Position numbers and translations under genes: made by a program
Source of the DNA: Zygnema circumcarinatum
Taxonomy: Eukaryota > Streptophyta > Zygnematophyceae > Zygnematales > Zygnemataceae
Assembly: GCA_037447605.1 (NCBI GenBank)
Contig: CM074805.1
Coordinates: 821,724-885,723, forward strand
Length of the DNA stretch: 64,000 bases
Direction: 5' to 3'
Shown: positions 1-11,279 of the stretch, one piece after another
Layout of the letters: each line of letters opens with the position of its first letter
How positions within the stretch are numbered: position 1 is the stretch's first letter
The notes under the pieces: generated by a model
The model's input: only the letters and a program-made list of their open reading frames with translations
Told to the model about the DNA's origin: nothing
Database searches by the model: none

Positions 1-2089
1 GGGGCGAATTTCTTGGGGACGCACTGTACAAGGTGGAAAATATTATGGGGGTCCACTGTATCGGCATGGGGGACCGGCAGCAGGGCTGTCCAATGGCAGA
101 CTGCCACGTGGCAACCCTTGACCCAAACGGGTCAGGTGAGGACAACTTTTCCGTAGGCTCGCCGCATCTCGCGGGCCACGCCGCGATGCGCGACGCCGTA
201 CGTCGGTGCACAGTCGGATCCTGCGCGCGAGGCGCGGGGTCCGATTGGCTACAAGATCTCTCCTCCCGAAAGATCCAAGGGGGGGGGTGATTAGCCAAAA
301 AAAAAAGTACAATTTTTCCCAAAAGGGGGCGCCGATATCCAAAAAGTGGGGCCGCTGTATCATTTTCCTTCCTATATTTATGGGCATCGTCCGTACTGTA
401 TGACGACGTTCGTACAATCGTAAACGTACGGGTCTACGCCCCTATGATCTTAAATTTGCGAACCTTGGTATATTTGCAATCCTACAACAGCATGTGAAGC
501 TACACTAGAACAACATGTGAAACTGAGGACCACAACATAATTCCTCTCATCTTGTGTGGCAAGAATGTGCATGTGACATTGGTAAATGGTTGCTGGTATT
601 GACTTGCACGGTATTAAGCAAAGGATACAATACAAATTCTAAAACTGACTGTGAGAGTGAGAGAGAGAGAGAGAGATGAACGATGCATCCACTCACGACG
701 ATGCAGCAACTTAAATCGGACGTCGACAAGGAGACTTCCGAAGAAGAGGGAAACTCTAGACCTAACCCAACCGACGTTTGTGTCCAGTACTCGCTACTTT
801 AACCAATTCTACCAGATAGCGACTAACTAAACTCTGACAGAGTTTTGCAAAAACGTCAGTATGGCAGGTACAGCGGCGCCTCGTCGGCAAACACGCCCTC
901 ATGGAACCCGTCAACGCGTCGCATGCGACGGCGAAACACTCCATGGAAACCCCACCCTCAGTTGCCTGACGAGTGCGGCCAGGCCCCTCCCCTCCGCCTC
1001 CCGTTCCCAGCCGCAGCCTCCCACCGGTACGGTCCTCCCATAGACCCGCCCCCCCGCCGGTCGGCCCAACCAGGACCACGCAAACGCGTCCCCCGCCCCT
1101 TCCGTCCACGGTGGCTGGCTGGCCAGTCACGTCACGCCGGCTTGTGGCAACGGATTGAGAACATGTCGGCCGGCGGGCGGAGGCGGCATGCAGCAACCCA
1201 CGTGCTGCCACGTGGCAGATGTGACAAAATCGTGGAGCTGAACTGCCTGCCTGCCTGCCACGTGAAAACGTGCTGGTAGGGGCGATGGTTACACCACGTG
1301 GCGGGCAGGGGGACTATCACTTGCCGCGTGGCCGTTTTGGCGGTCAGAATGGCGCGCTAACGAGATCTACCAGATTCTTCAGATCGGTCCCGTGACGACA
1401 CGTGTCGCGCCTGCTTTTGCCACTTTTGTCGTTACACGTGACGAGGATCGAACCGCATCTAGAACATAATTTCCGTTTGTGTACGGCGAGTCAAAATGTC
1501 TGAAAATCCTGGAAAACGTAAATTACAAAATAAGTACTCCATTTCTGATACAGTAGTTTTGAAAGTAAGGACCACAGTACGGCTTCTAGTCACGCCTGGC
1601 GTGTGTGTCTTTGGACACTGCCCGACAAAATTTAACTCGAAAAGAGTACCGTAATTCCAGCGACGTCTGTTGCAAAAGCGCTTCTGGAAGCCAGCCAGCC
1701 ACGCAAAGCAGACCGACAGTACGTATTCTAAACTCTGACTCCCAACGTGAAATTTCAAAATTCGACACTGTCCCCAAATTTCCCGTTAGCCGACCGTTAC
1801 ATGGCCGTCCCGGCCCTCCACCCAATGGCCACACGCCACGTGTCCCTTGATACGGTCCATCTCGTCTGTCCTCGATAAAGTCAAGCGCCGCTCCCTCCGC
1901 TCTCCTCGCGTGACGTGTGTTGATTTTGCCGGCCGACGGCTGACGGCCGCAACGGCCGGCCGCCGGAGCCGTCGGCTGTCGGCCGTCGGCGAGCAAACCG
2001 GTGCCGGCCGGCAGGCCCGGTCGCCGGCTGCGACAGCTCGTCGGAGAGCCCGCCGGCGCCGCCGTGGCGCGCTGACAGGCGCTCCTTTC
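1..2089. other. Upstream non-coding region, no gene recognised
   Basis: I see no convincing coding exon here. Open frames are short, overlap on both strands and match no family I recognise. The first 450 bases hold G-runs, A-runs and several GTACG motifs. A short GA microsatellite lies near 652-677. From about 1000 to 2090 the sequence is GC-rich with repeated GCCGGC/CCGGC words and many CACGTG cores, which fits the distal promoter of the BELL-like gene downstream. The promoter role is inferred. Confidence 0.5.
1190..1445. promoter_or_regulatory. G-box (CACGTG) cluster
   Basis: Within about 250 bases the palindrome CACGTG occurs six times (near 1200, 1209, 1259, 1294, 1399 and 1435), four of them as CCACGTG. 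A near-match, CCGCGTGG, lies near 1323. Further single copies lie near 105 and 1838. CACGTG is the G-box/ABRE core bound by plant bZIP and bHLH factors. The cluster is about 0.8 kb upstream of a likely leader start near 2090 and 1.9 kb upstream of the BELL-like ATG. A role in light, ABA or stress control of that gene is inference. Confidence 0.5.
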
Positions 2090-2112
2090 TAGGGTTTGGG
2101 GTGACGGCCGCC

Positions 2113-2397
2113 ATGGCTTCTCCCCTGAAAGTTCCTCCCGCGTGGAGAAGGCGCAGCTTCGGGAGTCACACCCGCGGGCGGGGCGGTGCCCTAGGACTTC
2201 TTGGAAAAACAAACGAAAAAAAATCTTGCAATGGAAGGGCGTTGGAGGAATATCTCAGAGCCATTTGCGAGGTGTTACAGGGGTGGTCTTGCGACAGGCA
2301 TATCGTGGCCTCTGCTTCGTTGATGCAGACTGATTGCGGCCTGTATGCCTGGCGGTTTCAGCAGGAAAGGGATGACTTGCTGATTGTTGAAAAGTAA
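2113..2397 (+). CDS. Possible upstream ORF or leader exon of the BELL-like gene
   Basis: An ATG in a strong context (GCCGCCATGG) lies about 20 bases after a CTAGGGTTTGGGG motif of the kind common in plant 5' leaders. It opens a frame of about 94 codons that is Arg-rich at first and matches nothing I know. The next credible coding exon begins at 3231, after a likely acceptor at 3188-3189. The stretch is therefore most simply a 5' leader with an upstream ORF; it could also be the first coding exon of a different splice form. It could be non-coding. Confidence 0.25.
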   Translation: MASPLKVPPAWRRRSFGSHTRGRGGALGLLGKTNEKKSCNGRALEEYLRAICEVLQGWSCDRHIVASASLMQTDCGLYAWRFQQERDDLLIVEK

Positions 2398-3230
2398 GCA
2401 GCTCTACAGGAGTTAGTTTTTCTTACCATTTCCGAGATGTATGACTGGCGTGAGCTTATCAAATAGTAGGCAGAGTGTCTTGGAGGTTTTATATACATGA
2501 ACATGTGCTGGAATGAAGGATATGGAATGGAAAGTTTGTGGAGAATGTGTGTGTTGCACCGGAAAGCAACCTATTGGAACCAAAATGCCGGACAGAATGT
2601 AGAATTCAGGTGGCGAAGGTGGACGCGCAGTGTCATTTCCTTTGCAGTTTTTTCAGTTTTTGGCAATGCAACACTGACTGTTTGGCTGCTTCGGCTGGCA
2701 TATATCGCTGATCGCAGAGTCGTGCTTCTAGCAGCTGCTAATTGCTTGCATGGTTTGTGCGTATGATAAGCTCCAGGTCGTATGTATCTGAAGGAGCGGC
2801 TGCTTGAGAGATATTGCAAGTAGGAAATCCAAGGAGGTCGTTTGAATTGCCCACAATTCATGTGACTTTAGTGCTGGTCTAGTGGGCAAGAATGTTGTGC
2901 CAACCGCCTAAAGATAGCATATGGTTGAATGTGAGTGAATCGTTTTTGAGAAGTTTGGAACTACAATAATGCAGTGGAAAATTATCAGCTTTGAGAACGG
3001 GAAATGTTTATGTTGCAAACTGGATGCTCTTCCTTTTTCGCCATAAAGATGTTAATGTGTTAATTGCTGAATGTGAGACAGAGTCAGTATAGGCAAATGT
3101 GTGTTTACACGCACATAAACCGGCTTTTAACAACTCAAATAATCGTATTTGTTCTGAACGTGCATATGTAATGTTGTATTGTATCGCAGGATCAATTTTT
3201 TTCGACTCCAGTCAGGGTGCAATTGCTACA

Positions 3231-6200
3231 ATGAACGCTGCCTTCGCCTCTCAAGGAGGCGCATTACAGCTACCGTGGATTACCGAACCACTGAGTCCCT
3301 TGCATGATACTGCCAGTCAGCCCACCCCTCTGCTTCCGTACTTGAACGGCAGTTCCTTCCTTGGGCCTTTCCCCTTCGACGAGGATGTTGATGGCGTGCT
3401 GGACCAGCTCCATCTCAGCAGCAACGTGGATGAGAGTCATTTCAGCGAGTCCTTTTTGTCGACTCCAATCAGCACTTCACCATCGGAACAGCCTTTCTCC
3501 TTGGATGGACTCTGCAGCCCGTGCTCTTTGGCGACATCTTTGCAGGTAGATATTCGATACGCACGTTTAGTCTCTGATCTTAAGTGCGGCTGCATGCCCT
3601 TCTTGCCTCTTTCCTCCTTGAATTGTTCCTGTTGATCAGTATTGTAGGCTAAGCTAGTTAAGCCACCTCCTTAGATATCATTGGAGGCTTGGGTGGACAG
3701 GGTTTTTTGGACGAAGTGGAGGGACCCGAAACTCCTCCAAATGAGAAGCAACCTACAAGTCAGCCTTCGCCCTCAGAAGGCCATGTACCAAGTACTGGCA
3801 CACATTCCCGTCTAAAGGCTCGTCTACGAAGCAGATCTCAGTCTGCTAGTAGGCAGGATATGCCATCATCACAGGGCCCATCGTCTCCGCAAATTGATGA
3901 GAGGTCCCTGGACGAATCCTTTTCGGAGGCTTCAAAGCAAGAGGTGAATTTTTGGGTTTATCTCGAGTTTGGAGGGTAGTTGAAATTTTGGAAGTTGATA
4001 GTTTCAACTTTCGTTTGGAAGGCTAAGCTGTCTCAATGATGGAGCTCAGATCAAATTTTGGTATTTAATAGTTTCGCTTTCCTTGGGAGGCAAGCCAGTT
4101 CGCTAGCGCTAGCTATGGATGGCAGTATATGGCTGAAAGATGACCTTTTGTCCGATTTTATTTTGGACAGGTATACTCACTTTTTATGCAATAATTACGA
4201 GGAATCGTAGTGCCGCTTAGAGAATTTCTCCACACTGAGCCTTCTGTATTTCTGAAACATTAAAACTGGATGAAGCGTGGTTCCTGTAGTCATCGCCTGA
4301 AGTTCAGATGTTGTCGAACCTTAGACCAGATGTCAAGGGCTTACCGGGTGCTAATGTCCATCTCTTGATCTGTTTGTTACAGATGTCGTGTACGTCGTTA
4401 GATAACACAGACTCCCCCAGCTCTCATCATCTTCGTAAGCAAGAGGTTAGCTTCCTAGCACACTGGTTGTGCTCTCGTGCTCTTAAAAAAAACCACTCCG
4501 TCTCTGTCAACAAACAGAGGATTTGGTAGTTTGGATGTTATTTGTTCAAATCTCGGTCCCTCACGTGAAGTTTATGAGACTTATGTTTGACACTCTATGG
4601 ACAACATCCACTAGAAAGGCTAAAGCAATTCTCCATCCTAATACTGTGAAATGACCATGACATGTTCGTGCGTTTGATTCACGCAGACCCATCGGCACTT
4701 GTCTCCATTTTCCGGTTTGCGAAATCATCGTCATCTCCAGACAAGTTCGTCGGGACAGCCTCGCACCCCTGATCAGTGGACTTCACGCGAGTACACCTTT
4801 GGGAATGGCATGAAGCCGCAAGGCAATGAAGCAACGCAACCAAAGAAACAAAAGATAGGGGACAGTCTACCTGTGAGCCTTCAACGAGCTGCAGAGAAAT
4901 TGCTGGCAGCAGAAGCCCAACAGAAGAATTCATCCTGTGGCATTTCGCTTCCATTTGAATGGCACTCAGATAAAGTGAGGGACTTTCCGCATCTCCCAGT
5001 TGACTCTCAAGGCAATGTAAATGGGTTGTCCTCGGTGGGAGTCGGTGCGAACAGTTCCTTCCAGTCCATTGAAGACATGTCCCAGTTAGATTCGCTGCAA
5101 AGCATGATGGACGACAGCAATATGACAAGGTTCGAGAATTGGAACGGTCTCAATTTCTGCCAAATGCAGAATCCACCAACTTCTGCAGCCTGTCAAGATG
5201 CCAATCTGCTGCAAGGGGTTCAGTCGTTCACAAGTTTGTTGATACAGCACCAACCTCTTTCGCCGATGCAGTTCATTCAACAGCAAGCTGATGGCCATTT
5301 CCCTTCACTGACCCACTCAAGTATGCTCGATCCAAGTAATGCCGGGATGTCATCTGCAACTGAGGGCCTCTTTCCTGCTCTTGCGACAGTCCCTGATAGG
5401 GTACTGGCACAGCCTTCATCTATTAGCTCCCATTCACATCATGAGGGGGGACAGCTCTTGAATCCCGTATCTACTGCAGCTGCGTCAGCATTGTCCTCTG
5501 CCTCAGCTCTGACCACAGCCATAGCATCAGTATCTGAGGACCTTATCCTTCGAAAGAACAACGTAGACACGCAGCAGCCGGCAATGCACAGCAAAAACCT
5601 TCTATCGAAAAGTTCGAGCGCAGATTTCTTATCCTCCAGTCCGAATGAAGTCAGACTCAGCGGCGGAAAGCAGCTGGGTTGCCAACAGAGTGGAGGCATC
5701 AGAATTGTGGAGGGAATTGTGAAGGGATGGCGGCAGCCTTCTGAACTTCTTACCCAGACCTGTAGCCAAAGCTCTGGGCGGCTCGTCTTTCCAGGCGGCC
5801 TGCTTGGAACTGCCCCTGTAGTGAGGGCCACCTTCCTTACAGCTGCTCAAAATCTCCTTCTAGAAGTGTGCCGCTGCCCGTCCTTGAACTCGCAGCAGAA
5901 GAAGGGAGCTTTGAATCGCTCAGGAAGCGTAGTGAGGGGGGGAGGAGAGGCTTGGGGAAGGGAGTGGCCCAAGGGAAGGGTTGTTGGGTTTCAAAGCGGT
6001 GATGCATCCAAAGGATTGTTGGCTCGGGATTTGGTTGCAAGGGGAGGGACGAGGGAGCAGGCTTTGCGCCTTCGGTCTCTCCTTAATGAGGTATGCTTTG
6101 GGTACAGATAATCCTGCCTCGATGCGTTCATGTGAAGTTTCTTGCGACTGGGTGTACTGGGGTTTGCTTAGGAGTGCCGAAGTCTTCGTGTTATTTCTGA

Positions 6201-6562
6201 TGAGAGATTGCAGAGTTGTGAACGAGGTAGTAATTATGCGGTTGGCTAGGTGATGTGATCTTTTAAGCCTTCACTCTTTAGGCTCGTGAAATCCTTTTCA
6301 TTCTGTCAATTGTGAAACACATGTGCGTAACTTATTTTCATCTGAACTAATGTGGAGTGTGGCTGTTCTTCCTGTTCAGGTGAATAAGCGATACTCGCGT
6401 TACAAGGAGAAACTTCATCCCTTAGTTCTAGCTTTCAGCGCGGTTGCTGGGCACCCTGACGCAGCCACTCCATACACCGCTTCATCCCTTCAAGCTATCT
6501 CCCTCGCATTTCGAAGGATCAGGGATGCTATCAACGCCCAGCTTCGACTAATGGCTGCATAA
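3231..6562 (+). CDS. BELL-like protein with POX domain but no homeodomain
   Basis: Predicted exons 3231-3545, 3701-3943, 4383-4445, 4687-6090 and 6380-6562 join in consistent phase to 735 codons. BELL proteins are TALE homeodomain factors that pair with KNOX proteins in the nucleus. They carry an SKY box, a POX (BELL) domain and then the homeodomain. The end of exon 4 has an SKY-like block (ATFLTAAQNLLLEVCRC, about residues 588-604). Exon 5 reads as the rest of a POX domain: VNKRYSRYKEKL, then AVAGHPDAATPYTASSLQAI and FRRIRDAINAQL. A TAA follows five codons after INAQL, where other BELL proteins run on into the homeodomain. I found no homeodomain WFxNxR signature on this strand in the following 1 kb. 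The N-terminal 580 residues are Ser/Gln-rich and low in complexity, as in an activation region. The ATG chosen follows an in-frame acceptor-like site, and upstream in-frame ATGs exist. A regulator that pairs with KNOX without binding DNA is inference. Confidence 0.78.
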
Positions 6563-7644
6563 CTGGATCCTATCCAACCTGCTTGAACCCTTTTAGCCAG
6601 AAACTTAGGAGTACCCGCTGCATCTTAATAATCCGCAAAACTTAGGGTCCAACCATGTGCCATGTTCACTCAGACTAATTTAAAGTCTAGTTTACTGGGT
6701 GGGTTGGAAGACGAGAGAAGCTGTTCGTCTCACGGCTGCTGTTCAGAAATAAGGCTCCATGAAAAAGAAAAAGGCCTTATACACGGCTTCAACGGATGGA
6801 GCCATGGCCATGCCAGAGAAATTTCCCGCAGGGAATGTCTGTAGAGAGGGCTCGCAGCTCGTTTCGATTTAGTGTAGAATTCAAATTTTTTTTAATGGAG
6901 AGAGGGCGAGAGAGGAAAGTCTAATTCTTTAAGTCTTGCAGACTGCTCTGCCTTGTACCTTGCAAGTAGCAGATAGGAGAAGATGAGAGCGACAAGGGCA
7001 ATTGTTTTGCTCTGTAAAGAGCAGAACCTTTTTGTGGTCTCAAGAAAAGGCCATTGTGGAATAGCAGTCGAATAATAAGTGATTTGAGTGAAGAAACTAG
7101 CCCAGAGGCCTTTGGATCAAAACCACCCTGAGCCAGCCTGTTCCATGGCGGAAGAGTTCGCAGGCATGTAACGTGTACCTACCATTCAAACAATGAAAAC
7201 ATGCTCAAATTTGTGCTTCTCCTTTGCTTTTTCACCGAAAATCTATGTCACCACAATGTCTGATCAATTTCCATCTTTTTTCCCTTTCTCGTCATACTTC
7301 ATTTCAATGTGTATCGTATGGTATCGTATCGTATAATATCGTATCGTTACGTGTTGTGGCAATATATCGCAATATATGTAACTGTTTATTTACAGCTTCA
7401 TGTACCAGTTCGCAGTTAAATGACGTCACATGCGTTCTTTCCATACAACTATGTCGTCAGCCTACGCAGCACTACCACAGCGACGTGGAGCAGGGCAGGT
7501 CGAAGGGGGGAGGAAGCTAACCCGCGTACTTGGTCTCCCACTTCCATCGGTCGCGCTCTCCCGCACCGCTCTCCGCCTCCTTTTTCTTCGTCTCCGTCCC
7601 CCTCTTGTCGCTCCTAGCGCAGGGGCCATACGTAGGGGGAAGCT
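6563..7644 (+). other. 3' flank of BELL-like gene and promoter of MTN
   Basis: No coding exon is recognised. A 60-codon frame at 6662-6844 matches nothing. The stretch probably holds the 3' UTR of the BELL-like gene and the promoter and leader of the next gene. It contains the TATCG-rich motif annotated separately and a pyrimidine-rich leader (7550-7615) just before the MTN start codon. Confidence 0.4.
7313..7354 (+). repeat. Dispersed TATCG-rich motif
   Basis: Overlapping copies of GTATCGTATC/ATATCG occupy about 40 bases and end in ATCGTATCGTTACG. The same ending recurs at 23800-23814. Related TATCG/GATA-rich stretches lie near 23735-23815, 40250-40312, 45595-45690, 55945-56030 and 56395-56430. 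All lie outside the gene models made here. Confidence 0.55.
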
Positions 7645-10600
7645 ATGGCTCCTGAAGTCATCGCTTCAGAGGAGAAGGTGGTTAGCACAATTGTAGTCAT
7701 TTTTGGTAAGTTCCGTGTGCTCTGTCCTCCTCGCAGCGGCAGATATTTGGAGCAGATGAATCAGTCAATCCGTTAAGTGCATCTCTATTGCAGCACGTGT
7801 CCTGCGTGGAGAATGTTGGAGCTTGGTGCGCTGATGCGAATGGCGACACCTCTCTGATCTCATCTCACAGCACTTGACATTTGAAAGCGTGAAAGTCACC
7901 TTCTTTAGGTAGCTACAGCCAGCGCTTTTTTTGGTCCAGATGATTGGTTTCACTTTAGTTGAAAGAACCGGTCGGCCCCTCAACCCCACTTAAAGACGTG
8001 CGCTTTCTTGACTTGTGAATGGTCTTTTATCAGAGCGATTGTTCGTGAAGCAGTTTCAGCTGATTACTATATGGATCTATAATTCTTGTCAGGCGGTGAC
8101 GCGTTTTCACAGATCTCATGACATTCTAACTTTGGTTCAAGTGTGATCGGACCTGGGGCCTCTCCTGCCTCCCTTTAAGCTTGCAAAAGTTTTGCTTTTG
8201 GAGAGTAGTAGTATTAGAAGTTTCCGTAGAGATCGCAACGGGCGTTTCTGCAACTCCTCCCGCTAGTTTCTTACGTTTTGTGATGCAATACTGAACTTTG
8301 TTTTTAAATGACAGCTGCATTGTGCTTATAATTGTACATTGGACTATGTGCATTGCATTGTGCTCATAAGAGTTGCAGGAGAGGGAGGAGCTATGTGCAT
8401 TGCATTGTGCTCATAAGAGTTGCAGGAGAGGGAGGAGCTATGTGCATTGCATTGTGCTCATAAGAGTTGCAGGAGAGGGAGGAGCTATGTGCATTGCATT
8501 GTGCTCATAAGAGTTGCAGGAGAGGGAGGAGCTATGTGCATTGCATTGTGCTCATAAGAGTTGCAGGAGAGGGAGGAGGTATGTGCATTGCATTGTGCTC
8601 ATAAGAGTTGCAGGAGAGGGAGGAGAAAGGGCTTTCGTTTTCGCAGCATTGAGTGCAAAAGCTCCTCTTTTGTGTCGTATTTGAATCATTGAAAGCGTAA
8701 GCTATCATTAAAACTTTGAAATAGACAATCTATCGTGACAATCTACCTTCGTTTTATAGCGATTGTGCTGTTTGTTTGTGGCGGTGAAAATGGAAACAGC
8801 AATGGCCGCTGAAGCTGCACCGTTGGTGGAGCATCTTGGTCTGGAGAAATCTGAGAAGCTGAGGTGAAGTTCTGCATGCATTGAGACTCTTTTGCTGCAC
8901 AAACGATCAAAAGGAAAACTCATCCGTTGAAGCTTGCCACTACCTCAGCAGCAAACATCCTCTGTCTCTCTTGAGACAAGCACGTATCCTCTTGCTATCA
9001 TTCAAGTTGTATTCGTCGGAAGGTCATATCGTGGGAGTGCCTGTGCTGCACTTTTCTTACAATAGCTTTCCGTGAAGTCGTATTCACATAGCAGAGCCGA
9101 GGGGTTCTCTTATATCTCTGTCTCGAGCCTCAGTTGTCTCCTTTTCTTTTCTTTCCCTTCCTTGTCAATGCTAACTCTGTCCGTTTAAATGTATCCTGTT
9201 GTGTATCAGTTTTCCTCCAGGCTCTCCGTTTTCTGTATACTCGGGCAGCCATGACGGAATCTCCGTGGATGTGTTGACCCCCGGCAAAGATGAAGGCAAC
9301 GGTGAGCACTCTTCGTTACCAGGACCTCAGATTTTGGGTGGAAATCGTGCACAGCACATGATTTGCAGTTCTTTGTTGTTGGGATACTATTAACCAAATG
9401 ATACAGTCAAGCACAGTGAAAGAAAGGACTATAGGTGTAGTTTGGATGTCCTGTAGGTCATTCACACGCCCTGCAATTGTGGTCTGCTTTCAGGAGTGGA
9501 TTGTGTGGGAACTGTACCCTCAGCCGTCCTCACATATGCAGCCATTGCTGCCTTCAAGCCGGACATCATCATCAACGCAGGAACTGCAGGGGGGTTTAAG
9601 GTGCTTATTTCGGTTAACATATGTCATCACTTTGCAGCCCTTCGAGGATTTGGTTCTCCGAAGAGAGAAGTGTCAATACTGAGTTCCACAGATTTGCTTT
9701 GAGCCAGAGAAAGGTTGTGTTTTACATGGACCAGGTCTGACGTAATTGATCCCTAATCTCACTCTGTCCTTCCCTCCTCCCCTCCTCCCTCCCTCCCTCG
9801 TTTCCTCTTTCGCGCTTGTGTTGCTGGCTCAATGCGCAGTCCAAAGGAGCAGCTATTGGAGACGTTTACGTAGCAACACATATTGTGAACCACGATCGAA
9901 GAATAGCGTTGCCTGTAAGAAACTCTGCAAGTAGAGCCCCACACACTGAAGGGTCTCCACTCCTGGTTATCTTGTAAAGGGTAATGCCCATTCATTAAGG
10001 CTTCTAATTCTAACACTGTTGTCTGCCTTTTCACCCACTCTTCCAAATGTATTCGGAGTTGAAAGTTGACATTGAGTTGTATGCTAACGTCAGAAGAAAG
10101 CGAGTGACATTTGCGTCTAAAAAAGGTGAAATTGAAACCGTTTCCTTGTATGAAATGCAGGGCTTTGATAAATATGGGATTGGAGAGGTTGCTGCTTTGC
10201 ATACCCCGGGACTCATTAGTGCAATAGGAGCCAAAGTATGTCAAAAAACTCTCACCCCCCAACAGCATTCCTTCTTTCTGCTACGTATTAAAGGAATTTC
10301 ACTTTGGACATTGTTGCTCAACTGTCAATACTTGGATCCTATCCAGTCTCCTACAAATGAGCTGTATTGCTTACAGGTTCGCTGTGAAACTTTGGTGGTT
10401 AAATCGGTGCGATCAAATTATACGTTTTTGGTTTTCATGACATCACAATTCTCACTGTATTTTGGAGTTCTGCAGGAAGGAATTGTGACGACAGGAAATT
10501 CCTTCGACATGAGTGCGGAAGATAAGCAGTACATAGAGGACAGCGGAGCCGTTGTTAAGGACATGGAGGTACGCTGCAATGCTTCATTGCTCTACCACTC

Positions 10601-10975
10601 GCCCAAGTTGTTAATAGTGTGCGCTATTCCCAATTGAAGGAAAAAGGAACTTCATCCTTTCGACATCTTTTACCTTGCACTTTGCATTGCTTCATCTGCA
10701 GTAGGATTGAAGGACCTTAAAGTGAGGCCCATATATTTACCTTTTTATTTATGTATTTCATGTGTGAGTGCTTACAGTGTGCAGGAGTGGCATGGGTTGC
10801 CAAGACATTTGGTGTTCCTGTGATCGCCATAAAATCCGTGACAGACATTGTGGACGGGGGACGCCCAACTCAAGAGGAGTTTTTGGAAAACTTGCACATG
10901 GCGGCCGCTTCCCTTCAAAGGACGGTCCCTCTGCTTGTCAGCTACGTGGGGGGCAAAAAGGTTGCTGAAATTTAG
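7645..10975 (+). CDS. MTN: 5'-methylthioadenosine nucleosidase
   Basis: Eight exons (7645-7705, 8800-8863, 9210-9301, 9494-9600, 9840-9914, 10161-10235, 10476-10568, 10778-10975) join in perfect phase to 254 residues, close to the roughly 260 of plant MTN proteins. The enzyme cleaves methylthioadenosine to adenine and methylthioribose in the methionine salvage (Yang) cycle, in the cytosol. It removes a by-product of ethylene, polyamine and nicotianamine synthesis. Visible signatures are AMAAEAAPLV, GTVPSAVLTYAAI, KPDIIINAGTAGGFK, NHDRR, GNSFDMS, KDME and SVTDIVDG. By family comparison Glu25, Glu189 and Asp212 are the likely catalytic residues, and the 23-residue spacing of the last pair is conserved. 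No transit peptide is seen. The start is the first ATG, in context GCTATGG. Intron 1 holds a 47-bp tandem repeat. Confidence 0.93.
8346..8626 (+). repeat. 47-bp tandem repeat in MTN intron 1
   Basis: Six head-to-tail copies of a 47-bp unit start at 8346, 8393, 8440, 8487, 8534 and 8581. Each begins ATGTGCATTGCATTGTGCTC and ends in a GAGAGGGAGGAG purine run. The copies are almost identical, with one base change (GGAGCT to GGAGGT) at the end of the fifth. The array lies about 640-920 bases into the 1.1-kb first intron of MTN and about 170 bases before exon 2. The near-identity points to recent expansion. Confidence 0.95.
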
Positions 10976-11279
10976 GTTAGGGCAGGATTTATGATTGGTT
11001 TCTAGGGCAGGTAAATAGGGACTCGTAGAGGGCAAAATGTCTAATTGATATTTAAGATGAGGTAGTATCCCTATGATTATCGAGCAGTTGCAGATATTAT
11101 GTTGGGAATAAGAGAACAACCAACGAAGCAAATGACTGCTGACTTTCCATCGGAGCTCCTCGGTTGAATTTTCTGAGGATTCCATGCTCGCACATTTATT
11201 CGTTTGCTTGTGACTCGTTTTGTGGGCTGTATGCGCAAGAAGCCGTGCATCTGTCGCAGAAAGAAAGGGAGGATCCTTT

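Noticed and set aside
6563-7640. A homeodomain exon for the BELL-like gene
   Set aside because: I read all plus-strand frames for the WFxNxR recognition helix and found none; a 60-codon frame at 6662-6844 is unrelated.
8346-8626. Possible CRISPR-like array
   Set aside because: The 47-bp units are directly abutting with no unique spacers, and the locus is an intron of a eukaryotic gene.
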